Assembly: GCA_015472025.1 (NCBI GenBank)
Contig: BNHL01000001.1
Span: 2,453,501 to 2,517,500, forward strand
Source: Cytophagales bacterium WSM2-2
Lineage (GTDB): Bacteria > Bacteroidota > Bacteroidia > Cytophagales > Cyclobacteriaceae
Length of the DNA stretch: 64,000 nt
Direction of reading: 5' to 3'
A model generated the notes under the pieces. That model did not search any database and was not told the DNA's origin. It saw only the letters and a program-made list of their open reading frames with translations. A program made the position numbers and the translations under genes. Numbering within the stretch: the first letter of the stretch is position 1; every line of letters begins with the position of its first letter. This document shows, piece by piece, positions 18,398-27,228 of this stretch.

Positions 18398-19825
18398 CTA
18401 AACGATGAGTTTAGGCAAAGTTATAATAAAGGTGGTGCCTTCGCCCAGAGTGCTATCCACAGAAATGGTGCCTTTGTGAAGTTTAACTACATTCTGAACA
18501 TAACTCAAACCGAGGCCATAACCTTTTATATTGGCCACATCACCGGTAGGCACACGATAAAATTTTTCAAAAATTCGCTTCTGGTGTTCTTCTGCAATGC
18601 CCAAACCATTGTCACGAACGGACAAAACAATATTGTCTTTAGTGGATACAAGACTCAAAGTAATCTCGGGAGTGCCCTTACTATATTTCAATGCATTATC
18701 TACAAGATTGTAAACCACGTTTGTGAGGTGGTCCACGCTTCCGTTTAAATTGAAAGTCGAGCCCTCTCTTGCGAAATTGATTTTCGCGTGATGCTTTTCA
18801 AAAATCAACTTCATGGAATCAATGACATGTCCTGCAATTTTTTCCAGGTCGGCTTGTTCGAGTTGAAGCGTGAGCCCATTACTTTCAAAAATTGCCGTCT
18901 TCAGAACTTTGTCTGTCAGGATGGAAAGGCGATTCAATTCCTGCTGAGCCATTTCAATGTACTCGCGAGTCCGTTGTGGGTCGTCAAGAGCATTAAAATT
19001 TTTTAGTGATTCCAGTGCAACACTCACTGTTGCAATCGGTGTTTTCAGCTCGTGCGTCATGTTACCGATGAAATCATTTTTAATTTCCAGCAATCGCTGG
19101 TTGGAGATGATGCTCTTGTACATCATATAAAATGCCCCGAGTGTGAGTGTGGTCAGGAAGAATGAAAATAAAAGCTGTGGGTATAACTTTTTTAATACGA
19201 ATAATGTGACATCGGAAAAACGAGCTACGTAAAACGAGCCACGCTGAAAAAACGGGAAGGGTTCCGTATCGAAACCGGTGGCTGTTTCTCTTCGCCCGGA
19301 ACGATCTGAATGTTCTTTGATTCGCTCAATAGAGAAATCCATCCTCATGCTTGCCTTCGTAAGGGCCATCTCAAAATTTTTCTTGATGGCTTCTGGCTTA
19401 AGGGAATCGAATGTAACCTGCATCACAAAGCCGCGCTGTCTGCGGTTTCCCCGCAATTTTGAGAACATGGGACGAAAATATTTTTTAATGGAATCAGGTC
19501 GACCCGAGCCGAAGAAAATGACGTTTTCAGCCTGGGGTTTTCTAACTTCAATATGAACGTTGTTAATCCGAAGAGTGTCGCGCGAAACACCAATCCTGCC
19601 AGCGAACTCACCTATGCTGTCACTAGGGAGTGGCTTGATGTTTTTTTCAAGCACGGAATCCTGCATGGCCATAATGGTAGACGAGAAAAGGAAACTGGTT
19701 TCCCTTCGCAAGTCACGTTTGACATCCCGGAATATGGACTGCAGCCAGACCGCCTCCAGTGCTAGCACAAGCACAATGCTGCTGACCATGAGAACGATCG
19801 TTAACCCGTTTTTCTGCTTCTTCAT
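18398..19825 (-). CDS. Two-component sensor histidine kinase (system 1)
   Basis: 475 residues from the ATG at 19825. A further in-frame ATG at 19870 would run the N-terminus through the phased direct repeats, so 19825 is preferred. TM1 is at ~8-28 and TM2 at ~217-237 of this numbering. The ~190-residue periplasmic part is basic, with GRRET and GNRRQRG, and has no recognised fold. Cytoplasmic HisKA has the acceptor His in NMTHELKTPIA, then N box VDNALKYS, G1 DNGLGI and G2 GYGLGLSYV. It is followed by its regulator and is divergent from the GLPGLI/barrel pair, the likely regulon. Confidence 0.92.
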   Translation of the reverse strand: MKKQKNGLTIVLMVSSIVLVLALEAVWLQSIFRDVKRDLRRETSFLFSSTIMAMQDSVLEKNIKPLPSDSIGEFAGRIGVSRDTLRINNVHIEVRKPQAENVIFFGSGRPDSIKKYFRPMFSKLRGNRRQRGFVMQVTFDSLKPEAIKKNFEMALTKASMRMDFSIERIKEHSDRSGRRETATGFDTEPFPFFQRGSFYVARFSDVTLFVLKKLYPQLLFSFFLTTLTLGAFYMMYKSIISNQRLLEIKNDFIGNMTHELKTPIATVSVALESLKNFNALDDPQRTREYIEMAQQELNRLSILTDKVLKTAIFESNGLTLQLEQADLEKIAGHVIDSMKLIFEKHHAKINFAREGSTFNLNGSVDHLTNVVYNLVDNALKYSKGTPEITLSLVSTKDNIVLSVRDNGLGIAEEHQKRIFEKFYRVPTGDVANIKGYGLGLSYVQNVVKLHKGTISVDSTLGEGTTFIITLPKLIV

Positions 19826-19859
19826 TGATGACTCAAAATTACCTGCTTCTCCTCTTAAA

Positions 19860-19908
19860 ATAACTTTCATTAACCTTAATTAACCTTGTTTTAATGATCG
19901 TTAACCTT
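19860..19908 (+). promoter_or_regulatory. Phased TTAACCTT direct repeats, probable response-regulator operator
   Basis: Exact TTAACCTT at 19870, 19880 and 19901, with related ATAACTTT at 19860 and TTAATGAT at 19891. Steps are 10, 10, 11 and 10 bases, one helical turn each. Tandem same-direction half-sites at this spacing are the usual target of OmpR/PhoB-type regulators. They lie between the kinase gene and the GLPGLI gene, about 50 bases upstream of a -7-like TAAATTTT at 19957-19964. Binding is inferred. Confidence 0.65.
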
Positions 19909-20032
19909 CCCTTCCGTTAGTTTTACAAAAAATTTCAACGTTCTGATGACTTGCTTTAAATTTTTCAATTCAATAAAGAAAACTATTTAACGGGAAGATT
20001 CGTCTGACATTCAACCAAAAACACATAAACTC

Positions 20033-20779
20033 ATGAAAAAGCTATTGTTCGTTGTTATCCTGTTGGTGCTGGTAATGACCGGTCGAAAGGAAGTCCTGGC
20101 CCAAGACCAGGGAGTGATCACATATGAAGTTACCATCAACATGCACAGAACTCTTCCTCCGGACCGTGAAGACATGAAAGCGATGATCCCTCAATTCCGC
20201 ACGTTCAAGCAACAACTTTTTTTTAATGCTGCTGCATCCTTGTACAAGCAATTGATCGAAGATGAAGACGAGGATGAAGTTCAAGGTGGTGGCGGTGGGC
20301 GAAGGATTATGATGAGAGCAGGCGGTGGTACCAACTACTTTGACCAATCGACCAGTGTCATGCTCACACAAGCGGATTTGATGGGCAAGAAATATTTGAT
20401 CACCGATACGGTGAAAACTGCTCCATGGAAATTCGGAACTGAAACAAAAGTGATTCAAGGCTATGATTGCATGCAGGCGTACTATACGACTGAAGGTGAA
20501 CGTCCCCAAACCATCACTGCCTGGTTTACATCAAAGCTTCGGCCTATGCTTGGCCCTGAAAGATATAACACATTGCCAGGTGCAGTTTTGGCGGTTGATA
20601 TCAATAATGCTGAACGTGTTATCGTAGCGAAGAAAATTGAAGTGCGCCCTTTAAAGAACAATGAGTTGAAGGCGCCAACAGAGGGTGAGAAAGTGACACA
20701 GGCAGAATTCCGTAAGGCTGGAGAAGAATTGCGTAAACGTTTTCAGAACGGCAACGGAACGGTGAGATTCAGGAATTAA
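20033..20779 (+). CDS. GLPGLI-family exported protein
   Basis: 248 residues with signal peptide (MKKLLFVVILLVLVMTG...VLAQ). The opening DQGVITYEVTINMHRT and the later PWKFGTETKVIQGYDCMQAYYTTEG and TLPGAVLAVDINNAERVIVAKKIE fit the GLPGLI family; GLPGLI itself reads TLPGAVL here. A low-complexity insertion at ~75-100 holds a DEDEDE run, six Gly, then RRIMMRAGGG. Function is unknown. It is usually encoded before an outer-membrane barrel protein, as here after 31 bases. Confidence 0.88.
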   Translation: MKKLLFVVILLVLVMTGRKEVLAQDQGVITYEVTINMHRTLPPDREDMKAMIPQFRTFKQQLFFNAAASLYKQLIEDEDEDEVQGGGGGRRIMMRAGGGTNYFDQSTSVMLTQADLMGKKYLITDTVKTAPWKFGTETKVIQGYDCMQAYYTTEGERPQTITAWFTSKLRPMLGPERYNTLPGAVLAVDINNAERVIVAKKIEVRPLKNNELKAPTEGEKVTQAEFRKAGEELRKRFQNGNGTVRFRN

Positions 20780-20810
20780 TAAGATCTAAATTATTCAATA
20801 CCCCAGTACC

Positions 20811-23669
20811 ATGAAGAAGTTTATTTTTTTGTGTTTCGTGTTGGCTGCCTCCGCAGTCTCGGCACAGAAGTTTGTTGTCAAGGGACAACTGAAGGACTCG
20901 GTAGGAGCACTGCCTGGCGCAACGATCATGATTCTGCAACAGAAGGATTCTTCATTGGTTCAGTTTGGTGTGAGCAACTCCGAGGGAAAATTTGAAGTGA
21001 AAGGCATTTCGGCCGGTGACTACATCTTCAAAGCCTCATTCACGAGCTATCAAAGCTATATGAAGAAATTCTCTGCTCGTCCTGAGAATGGACAGGAGAT
21101 TGACTTAGGAGCAATCCGAATGAGTCCTAAATCAAATACGCTTAATGAAGTAGTAGTGAAAGGCTTCAAAGACCCGGTGAAAGTGAAACGTGACACAGTG
21201 GAATATAATGCCGGGTCATTTAAGGTGAAACCCAATGCTAACGTGGAAGACCTGCTCAAAAAACTTCCGGGCGTGGAAGTTGACAATAGCGGTACTATTA
21301 CTGCACAAGGAGAAACAGTGCAACGAGTGATGGTTGATGGTAAGGAATTCTTTGGACAGGATCCCAAACTTGCAACCCGTAACCTTCCTGCTGATGCTGT
21401 GGATAAAGTGCAGGTGTATGATAAAAAATCTGATCAGGCTGTCTTTTCGGGAATTGATGACGGTCAACGTCAGAAGACTGTGAACCTGGAGTTGAAAGAA
21501 GAGAAACGTCACGCCATGTTTGGAAATAACTCGGTTGGTGCTGGTAAAGATATGATTGATGCCGGTGGAAGTGGACGCTATATGGGATCGGTGAGTCTCA
21601 ACCGTTTTGAAAAAGGGAATCAGTTGTCTTTCCTCGGCATGGGGAACAATGTCAATCAGCAAGGGTTTTCTTTTGGTGATGTCGCCAATTTTGGAGGTGC
21701 TGCTGGTGGAGGCGGTGGTGGAGCCACAATTGTAATTAACCAGGGTGGTGGAGGCGGTGGAGGACCACAAGCCAATACCGGTCTCCAGAATGGTATTGTG
21801 ACAAACTATGCTGGTGGTGTGAATGGCAACCGTACATCTAATGGTGGCAATACAAAGGTCAATGCAAGCTATTTCTACAATCGTATGGATCAAAGTTTGG
21901 CAACGACTACACACCGGATTAATTATCTGTCACCTAATCCTACTCTTCCTGACGGAGGGTTCTATAATTTTGATCAATTTTCCGGACAGCATTCTATTAC
22001 AGATAATCACCGCGCGAATTTGACAATTGATCATAAGATCGATTCGGCTAACTCCCTCAAGTTTACTGGAAATGCGTCTTACAGTTCTTCAGACCAGGCA
22101 GCTACCACTCAGGCTACTACGATGAATATTGGAAATATCGGAGTGAAAAATGATAATGCAAACACAACAACTTCACGTGGTAATAGCGCTTCATTAAACT
22201 CCTCGTTATTGTTGAGACACCGGTTTCCTAAAAAAGGCAGAACAGTCTCATCTAATTTGACTTTCAACTATACAAGCAGTGATTCCAAGGGAACATTAAA
22301 TTCAACCACCAATTTTTACAATCCTGACTCAGTGGGGATTCAGAATCAACGAAACAGTCAGTCGACAACAAGCCCTACCTATGGCGTGACTTTGTCTTAC
22401 ACCGAACCTTTGGGTGGAAGAAAATATCTGGAAGCCAATTATAACTTCACATCTGACATCAATAAGGTTAACAAAGAAGTGTATAATGCTGATAATGATA
22501 TACTCGACACCAAGCTGAGTAACAAGTACAACAGCAACTATTTGTATAATCGCCCAGGACTTAATTTCCGTGTGAACCGTGAGAAATACAGTCTGACAGT
22601 AGGGGCGGCCTATCAGAATACACGTCTTCATGGAGACTTGATATTGAAGAATGTAACGATCGACAAAGAGTTCCAGGCATTTTTGCCGGTTGCTCACTTC
22701 AATTATGATTTCACCAATTTCAAAAGGTTCCGTTTTGACTATACAACGAATATGCAGGAGCCTACCATCCAGCAGTTGCAACCTATTATTGACAACAGCA
22801 ACCCGCTTAACCTCTCTCAAGGTAATCCGGATTTGAGACCGGCCTATTCTCACCAGCTCAGAACAAACTTTACTTTGTTTGATCCCACGAGCTTCATGAA
22901 TGTTTTTGCTTTTGTTAACGCGAACTATACTACCAACTCGATTGTCAATTCACAAACAGTGGATAACAAAACATTGATCAGAACAACAATGCCAGTCAAT
23001 GTTAAGGATGGTGCAAGTGTGAATGGTACTTTCAATTTTGGTATACCGGTTAGAAAAATTAACAGCAGGTTTAATCTTGGACCGAACTACTCCGCATCAA
23101 GAAGTATCAACGTAGTTAACAATGAAGAAAATACGATGGTGCAGCAAACGGTTGGTGGAAGAACCGGTTATAACTATACCCTTGGCGAAGTTCTGATTTT
23201 TGACATGAGTGCCAACTTCAGCTACCAGGAAACGAAGTACAGCTACGGCAATAAGACATCCTCCCCGGGCGCTCAGCAGAGTCCAAGTCAGTATTATTTC
23301 AACCAGACCTACTCCAGTGAAGTGAATGTTAATTTCTTGAAAAAGTATTCGTTCAACACCGAATTGGATTACTTTATCTACAACAGTGCTACAACTAATT
23401 TTCATCAGGAGATTCCGCTCTTGAAAGCATCTATCTCCAGGTTTATCCTGAAAAACAATACTGGTGAAATAAAATTCACAGTCAATAATATGTTGAACTA
23501 TGGTGTGAGTGTTACTCAAACAGCGAGCACCAACTACCTGCAACAAGTGACAAATAACAACCTTGGAAGATATTTCATGGTCAGCTTTACGTATGCCCTC
23601 AATAAGCAACTCAACCCGTTGGGTGGAGGCAGGAGAGGTGGTGGCAATCGTATGATGATCAGAATGTAA
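20811..23669 (+). CDS. Outer-membrane TonB-type barrel with carboxypeptidase-regulatory domain (OMP_b-brl_3)
   Basis: 952 residues with signal peptide ending VSAQ. Residues ~22-105 form a CarboxypepD_reg-like domain (VKGQLKDSVGALPGATIMI). A plug-like region at ~115-215 has VEDLLKKLPGVEVDNSGTI, VMVDGKEFFG and NLPADAVDKVQVYD. The remainder is a long beta barrel with Asn/Tyr/Thr-rich strands. Between plug and barrel (~295-325) is a Gly-rich stretch, and the C-terminus is GGGRRGGGNRMMIRM. The typical partner of GLPGLI proteins. Probably co-transcribed with the preceding gene and controlled by the divergent two-component system. Cargo unknown. Confidence 0.9.
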   Translation: MKKFIFLCFVLAASAVSAQKFVVKGQLKDSVGALPGATIMILQQKDSSLVQFGVSNSEGKFEVKGISAGDYIFKASFTSYQSYMKKFSARPENGQEIDLGAIRMSPKSNTLNEVVVKGFKDPVKVKRDTVEYNAGSFKVKPNANVEDLLKKLPGVEVDNSGTITAQGETVQRVMVDGKEFFGQDPKLATRNLPADAVDKVQVYDKKSDQAVFSGIDDGQRQKTVNLELKEEKRHAMFGNNSVGAGKDMIDAGGSGRYMGSVSLNRFEKGNQLSFLGMGNNVNQQGFSFGDVANFGGAAGGGGGGATIVINQGGGGGGGPQANTGLQNGIVTNYAGGVNGNRTSNGGNTKVNASYFYNRMDQSLATTTHRINYLSPNPTLPDGGFYNFDQFSGQHSITDNHRANLTIDHKIDSANSLKFTGNASYSSSDQAATTQATTMNIGNIGVKNDNANTTTSRGNSASLNSSLLLRHRFPKKGRTVSSNLTFNYTSSDSKGTLNSTTNFYNPDSVGIQNQRNSQSTTSPTYGVTLSYTEPLGGRKYLEANYNFTSDINKVNKEVYNADNDILDTKLSNKYNSNYLYNRPGLNFRVNREKYSLTVGAAYQNTRLHGDLILKNVTIDKEFQAFLPVAHFNYDFTNFKRFRFDYTTNMQEPTIQQLQPIIDNSNPLNLSQGNPDLRPAYSHQLRTNFTLFDPTSFMNVFAFVNANYTTNSIVNSQTVDNKTLIRTTMPVNVKDGASVNGTFNFGIPVRKINSRFNLGPNYSASRSINVVNNEENTMVQQTVGGRTGYNYTLGEVLIFDMSANFSYQETKYSYGNKTSSPGAQQSPSQYYFNQTYSSEVNVNFLKKYSFNTELDYFIYNSATTNFHQEIPLLKASISRFILKNNTGEIKFTVNNMLNYGVSVTQTASTNYLQQVTNNNLGRYFMVSFTYALNKQLNPLGGGRRGGGNRMMIRM

Positions 23670-23687
23670 GCTTCGTGTGTTTTAGTT

Positions 23688-23720
23688 GCGTCCCGTGGTG
23701 CATACCGTGGGACGCTTTTC
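23688..23720 (+). terminator. Terminator after the outer-membrane barrel gene
   Basis: GCGTCCCGTGGT (23688-23699) pairs with ACCGTGGGACGC (23704-23715) through two central G-T wobbles and a GCAT loop, followed by TTTTCTTTT. Confidence 0.85.
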
Positions 23721-23738
23721 TTTTGTATCCGTGTCGTG

Positions 23739-23746
23739 TAGTTTTG
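23739..23746 (+). promoter_or_regulatory. TAGTTTTG, -7-like promoter box
   Basis: An exact match to the Bacteroidota -7 consensus TAnnTTTG, five bases before the methyltransferase ATG. It would give a transcript with almost no leader. Confidence 0.5.
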
Positions 23747-23751
23747 CTCTC

Positions 23752-24483
23752 ATGAGCAAAGATTTATTTTCGGGTCATGCTAATCTCTACGCCACATTTC
23801 GTCCGACTTATCCGAAGGAGCTTTACGAATTTATCTTTTCGCAGCTAAAAAATTTTGATGCAGCCTGGGATGCAGGTACAGGCAATGGCCAAGTGGCAAA
23901 AGATTTAGCTGCTCGATTCTCTAAAGTCTTAGCCACCGACATCAGCCGAAAGCAGATCGATAATGCTTACGGAGCAGAAAATATTTCTTATTCCATTGCA
24001 GGAGAGACTACTTCATTTGCCGACAAAACCTTCGACCTGATTTGTGTCGCGCAAGCGGCCCACTGGTTCGACCGGGAGAAATTTTATACTGAAGTAAAAC
24101 GCGTAGCAAAACCGGGCGCGTTGCTGGCCATCTGGGGCTATGGCTTGCTTACGGTCGATCCTGACCTTGATCTTCACATAAAAGATTTCTATACAAAGGT
24201 AGTTGGGCCGTATTGGGACAAGGAACGAAAACTGATTGACGAAGAATATAAGACGATCACATTTCCTTTTCAGGAAATACAGACTCCGGCCTTTTCGATC
24301 AGGTACGATTGGTCAATTGATGAATTAAAGGGATACCTGACGACCTGGTCATCAGTGCAAAAATTTATCAAAGAGAAAAATTTTAATCCCGTGGAGAACT
24401 TGATTGAAAAAATAGGACCTGCGTGGAGTGCACTCAGACAAGTCCGGTTTCGGTTGTTTATGAGAGTTGGTTTTGTGAGTTAA
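23752..24483 (+). CDS. Class I SAM-dependent methyltransferase
   Basis: 243 residues from the ATG at 23752; the longer frame from 23686 would start inside the preceding terminator. SAM-binding motif I is WDAGTGNGQVAKDLA (~40-53), then LATDIS, then FDLICVAQAAHWFDREKF. The SxHAxxYaxFRPxYP-like opening (SGHANLYATFRPTYP) and the closing RFRLFMRVG fit the methyltransferase-11 group that includes yeast trans-aconitate methyltransferase Tmt1-like proteins. The substrate cannot be assigned. Confidence 0.88.
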   Translation: MSKDLFSGHANLYATFRPTYPKELYEFIFSQLKNFDAAWDAGTGNGQVAKDLAARFSKVLATDISRKQIDNAYGAENISYSIAGETTSFADKTFDLICVAQAAHWFDREKFYTEVKRVAKPGALLAIWGYGLLTVDPDLDLHIKDFYTKVVGPYWDKERKLIDEEYKTITFPFQEIQTPAFSIRYDWSIDELKGYLTTWSSVQKFIKEKNFNPVENLIEKIGPAWSALRQVRFRLFMRVGFVS

Positions 24484-24553
24484 TCTTGATTATTGAATCT
24501 GATTGTGACCGTTAGCAATCGATAAGGCTGTATTCTGGTCTATGTAAAGAACA

Positions 24554-25180
24554 TTAATTCAGTTCGATCACTGAGACTTTTACTCCCGTTGCCTGGAGCA
24601 ACTTTAATTTTGCTAAGAACTTTTCCTGATTCCGAAGTTTTACCTCAACATCTATCCGGGCTATTTCATCGTAACTCTGGGTTTTGATTGCCACATCGAA
24701 ATCCTTTACGAGTCGCATTACTTCTGAAGAGAAACTGTAGTCATAGTCTAAGGTGAAAGAAGAAGTCATTTCCACTTCAATGATTTTTGTATTCGCTAAA
24801 GTCAATTCAGCGGCAGTTCTGTACGCCTGAATGAGTCCGCTTACACCGAGTTTGGTACCTCCGAAGTAGCGCACGACTACAATTAAAATGTTGGTTAGGT
24901 TCTTAGAACGGATTTGCCCCAGGATTGGGGTGCCAGCAGAATGATTGGGTTCACCATCGTCATTGGAACGAAAGTGCTTTTTGTCAGGACCCAAAACCCA
25001 CGCATAACAATGATGAGTTGCGTCAAAATGGGTTTTCCGTAGTGTCTCTAACTTGCTTTTAATATCATTTTCGTTGGCTACCGGGTATGCAAAACCGAGA
25101 AATTTGCTCCCCTTTTCCTTGAAAATGGAGTGAACTGTAGAATCTATGGTGTGAAATGAAAACAGGTTTGCAACCGCCAT
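24554..25180 (-). CDS. YigZ/IMPACT-family protein
   Basis: 208 residues, the family's usual length. The N-terminal UPF0029/Impact domain has KGSKFLGFAYPV, ATHHCYAWVLGP, SNDDGEPNHSAGTPIL and VVRYFGGTKLGVSGLIQAYR. The C-terminal ~70 residues form the ferredoxin-like DUF1949 domain. A conserved cytoplasmic protein linked in eukaryotes to control of eIF2 kinases; the bacterial role is poorly defined. Divergent from the GIN-domain gene. Confidence 0.93.
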   Translation of the reverse strand: MAVANLFSFHTIDSTVHSIFKEKGSKFLGFAYPVANENDIKSKLETLRKTHFDATHHCYAWVLGPDKKHFRSNDDGEPNHSAGTPILGQIRSKNLTNILIVVVRYFGGTKLGVSGLIQAYRTAAELTLANTKIIEVEMTSSFTLDYDYSFSSEVMRLVKDFDVAIKTQSYDEIARIDVEVKLRNQEKFLAKLKLLQATGVKVSVIELN

Positions 25181-25278
25181 TCGGCTTTTAGCGTCTTAAT
25201 CCAACAATATTTTGTAAACATAAGCAACCACGATTGCCATAATGATGTCTTTTAACTGAATTTTAAAAAATACCTCCC

Positions 25279-26094
25279 ATGAAAAAAATAGCCATTCTTT
25301 TTCTGTTACTGGTCTCCGGTTCCGCTTTTGCGCAAACCAAAGAAACCAGGCAAGTTGGTTCCTTCACAAAACTCTCCTTTCGTGTTCCAGGCAAATTAAT
25401 TCTAAAGCAAGGAAATACACCAAGCGTAGTACTTGAAGGCGACAAAGAATTTCTAAGCAAAGTGGAAACTGAAGTGGAAGGAGGAAGACTTGTCATAGGC
25501 CGGGAAGATAGGTGGCGATGGACAGACTGGAGTTGGCGTGACGATAACAGAATCACAGCTTATGTAACGATGAGCACCATCGAATACCTCAGTGTGGCGG
25601 GCTCTGGCGATCTGATTGGTGAAGGAAAACTCTCCACGGGAGATTTAGAACTCAAAGTGAGTGGCTCGGGCTCATTGCAAATCGAAACCGATAGTAAGGG
25701 AATGCTGAATGCGGATGTTTCCGGAAGTGGGGAAATTGAGGTGAAGGGAAACTGCAAAGATTTTGACAGCAGTATCAGCGGTTCTGGCAAAGTAAATGCA
25801 CAGGTGGCAATTTCCGGCAGAGCTGATGTAAGTGTTTCCGGTTCAGGAAAGATTGTCGCCAGGGGCACAGCTAACGAAATTAAAGCGAAGATCAGTGGCT
25901 CTGGAAAAGTGCTGGCTTCCGATCTCGAAGTTTCAAAATGCCAAGTTCGGATTTCCGGATCAGGAGATGTAGAGATTAATGTAAAAGATGCTCTTGATGC
26001 TTCAGTCTCCGGAAGTGGAAGTGTGACCTACAAAGGCAATCCAAGTCAACTGAACAGTCATTCTTCCGGCAGTGGCCATGTGAGGAAGTTTTAA
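25279..26094 (+). CDS. Secreted GIN-domain (DUF2807) beta-helix protein
   Basis: 271 residues with signal peptide MKKIAILFLLLVSGSAFAQ. A head GIN domain begins FTKLSFRVPGKLILKQG with LEGDKEFL and RLVIG. From ~105 onward a repeat of about 20 residues carries SGSG turns (VAGSGDL, VSGSGSL, VSGSGEI, ISGSGKV, VSGSGKI, ISGSGKV, ISGSGDV, VSGSGSV, SSGSGHV), giving a right-handed beta-helix. GIN proteins are thought to be envelope adhesion or polysaccharide-interacting proteins. Single gene with its own terminator. Confidence 0.88.
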   Translation: MKKIAILFLLLVSGSAFAQTKETRQVGSFTKLSFRVPGKLILKQGNTPSVVLEGDKEFLSKVETEVEGGRLVIGREDRWRWTDWSWRDDNRITAYVTMSTIEYLSVAGSGDLIGEGKLSTGDLELKVSGSGSLQIETDSKGMLNADVSGSGEIEVKGNCKDFDSSISGSGKVNAQVAISGRADVSVSGSGKIVARGTANEIKAKISGSGKVLASDLEVSKCQVRISGSGDVEINVKDALDASVSGSGSVTYKGNPSQLNSHSSGSGHVRKF

Positions 26095-26108
26095 AATAAT
26101 TTATTGTG

Positions 26109-26138
26109 AGTCGATTGCTGAAGAGTAATCGACTTTTC
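26109..26138 (+). terminator. Terminator after GIN-domain gene
   Basis: AGTCGATT (26109-26116) pairs perfectly with AATCGACT (26127-26134) around a 10-base loop, followed by TTTCTT. It lies 15 bases after the stop. Confidence 0.82.
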
Positions 26139-26155
26139 TTAGTGAAAGCTAGTAT

Positions 26156-26641
26156 TTAAATGTCTAGCCTATAAAATATTTTATCAACCGTCATGACGGG
26201 AAAATTGTTTGGCAATGATTCCATTGAAATTTCTTTAAAACCGTTTCGTCTGTAAAATTTTTGAGCAGCAATAAACTTCTCGGTGGTACCCAGAAATATA
26301 CTGGCGTATTTATTCTCTTTTGTCCAAGATAGGAGGGTGTCAAGAAGTAGCTGCCCGACTGCATATGTTTGTCCCCTGTATAAATCCTTAACAAACATTT
26401 TTCTAAGGGCTCCTTGTGAATTTCCTATATCCAACAGGCCAAGGGTGCCTATTACCTTACCGTCAATTGTTGCAACCCAAAAATTCCCGTTATCAGCCTG
26501 ATAGTAGTCAGCTATTTTATTAAGATCTGGTTGTTGGTCGATTGTAATGGGAATTTTAAACTCATTTTGTTGTATGTCAAGTATTAAGGTTATCACCCCT
26601 TGTTTGTGCTCCTCATTATATACCTGTATTGTAATCGGCAT
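26156..26641 (-). CDS. GNAT-family N-acetyltransferase
   Basis: 161 residues. The GNAT fold is shown by FWVATIDGKVIGTLGLLDI (motif C/D), RKMFVKDLYRGQTYAVGQLLLDTLL (motif A, with the acetyl-CoA loop R-G-Q-T-Y-A-V-G) and AAQKFYRRNGFKEISMESL (motif B). The start ATG at 26641 gives MPITIQVYNEEHKQGVI, common for ElaA/RimI-like acceptors. The acceptor substrate is unknown. It lies 20 bases downstream of the lipoprotein gene on the same strand, possibly in one transcript. Confidence 0.88.
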   Translation of the reverse strand: MPITIQVYNEEHKQGVITLILDIQQNEFKIPITIDQQPDLNKIADYYQADNGNFWVATIDGKVIGTLGLLDIGNSQGALRKMFVKDLYRGQTYAVGQLLLDTLLSWTKENKYASIFLGTTEKFIAAQKFYRRNGFKEISMESLPNNFPVMTVDKIFYRLDI

Positions 26642-26661
26642 ACTAACTCTCTAAAATTTAA

Positions 26662-27120
26662 TTATATCTTTTTTCGAAATCTTGGCATGTAGGTGTCCAC
26701 CTCCAGTTTATAGCTTCCGTTTTTTTGCAAGCGCCAAACATTAACGTAATTGAAATCCCATTTTGTTGAGTCGTCATATTGTGTATAGCCCGTGCCTGTT
26801 TCATAAATTACCTCACGAGTACCACTTACATAATTGATATTCAAAATTAAATCAACAGTGTTAAGTTTAAGAAACTCTGCCCAATCCTCCCCAATCTTTT
26901 TTTTGCCGACAAAGACCTCTCGGTTCGCTGCCACATACCGAGCACTATCGGAATATATATTGGTGAGCAAAGTCAAATCTCTCGTTTTTACTCCGATACT
27001 AAATTGATCGTCCAGAGATTTTACAAGTTGCAGCATCTCTGCTTTTGAAATACTGGATTTGGTATTTTGTTGGCAGCTACTTAAAACAAAAGCAAGGCCT
27101 CCTAATAGTAGAATTTTCAT
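26662..27120 (-). CDS. Lipoprotein with NTF2-like (DUF4440-type) domain
   Basis: 152 residues from the ATG at 27120, which gives a proper lipoprotein signal MKILLLGGLAFVLSSC with the lipobox Cys at 16; the frame extends to a TTG at 27159. The mature part has SLDDQFSIGVKTRDLTLLTNIYSDSARYV, FVGKKKIGEDW and NYVNVWRLQKNGSYKLEVD, the usual pattern of DUF4440/SnoaL-like domains. Probably a small-ligand-binding or isomerase-like fold facing the periplasm; function unknown. Confidence 0.83.
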   Translation of the reverse strand: MKILLLGGLAFVLSSCQQNTKSSISKAEMLQLVKSLDDQFSIGVKTRDLTLLTNIYSDSARYVAANREVFVGKKKIGEDWAEFLKLNTVDLILNINYVSGTREVIYETGTGYTQYDDSTKWDFNYVNVWRLQKNGSYKLEVDTYMPRFRKKI

Positions 27121-27228
27121 CTTTAAAAAATTTATAATTTGCTCGTGCAACGAAGTCAAACAAAGGAGGTTTTTGCTTTAACAAAATATTAACGGGAGTG
27201 GTAAGTAAATGGTAGAATTATTTATTAA

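Noticed and set aside
18272-18748. 158-codon plus-strand open frame
   Set aside because: Lies across the regulator/kinase genes on the opposite strand; no signal, domain or ribosome site.
21216-21914. 232-codon open frame on the minus strand within the outer-membrane barrel gene
   Set aside because: It is antisense to a well-supported 952-residue protein, with low-complexity composition and no domain.
22329-22853. 174-codon minus-strand open frame in the same gene
   Set aside because: Shadow of the barrel coding sequence.
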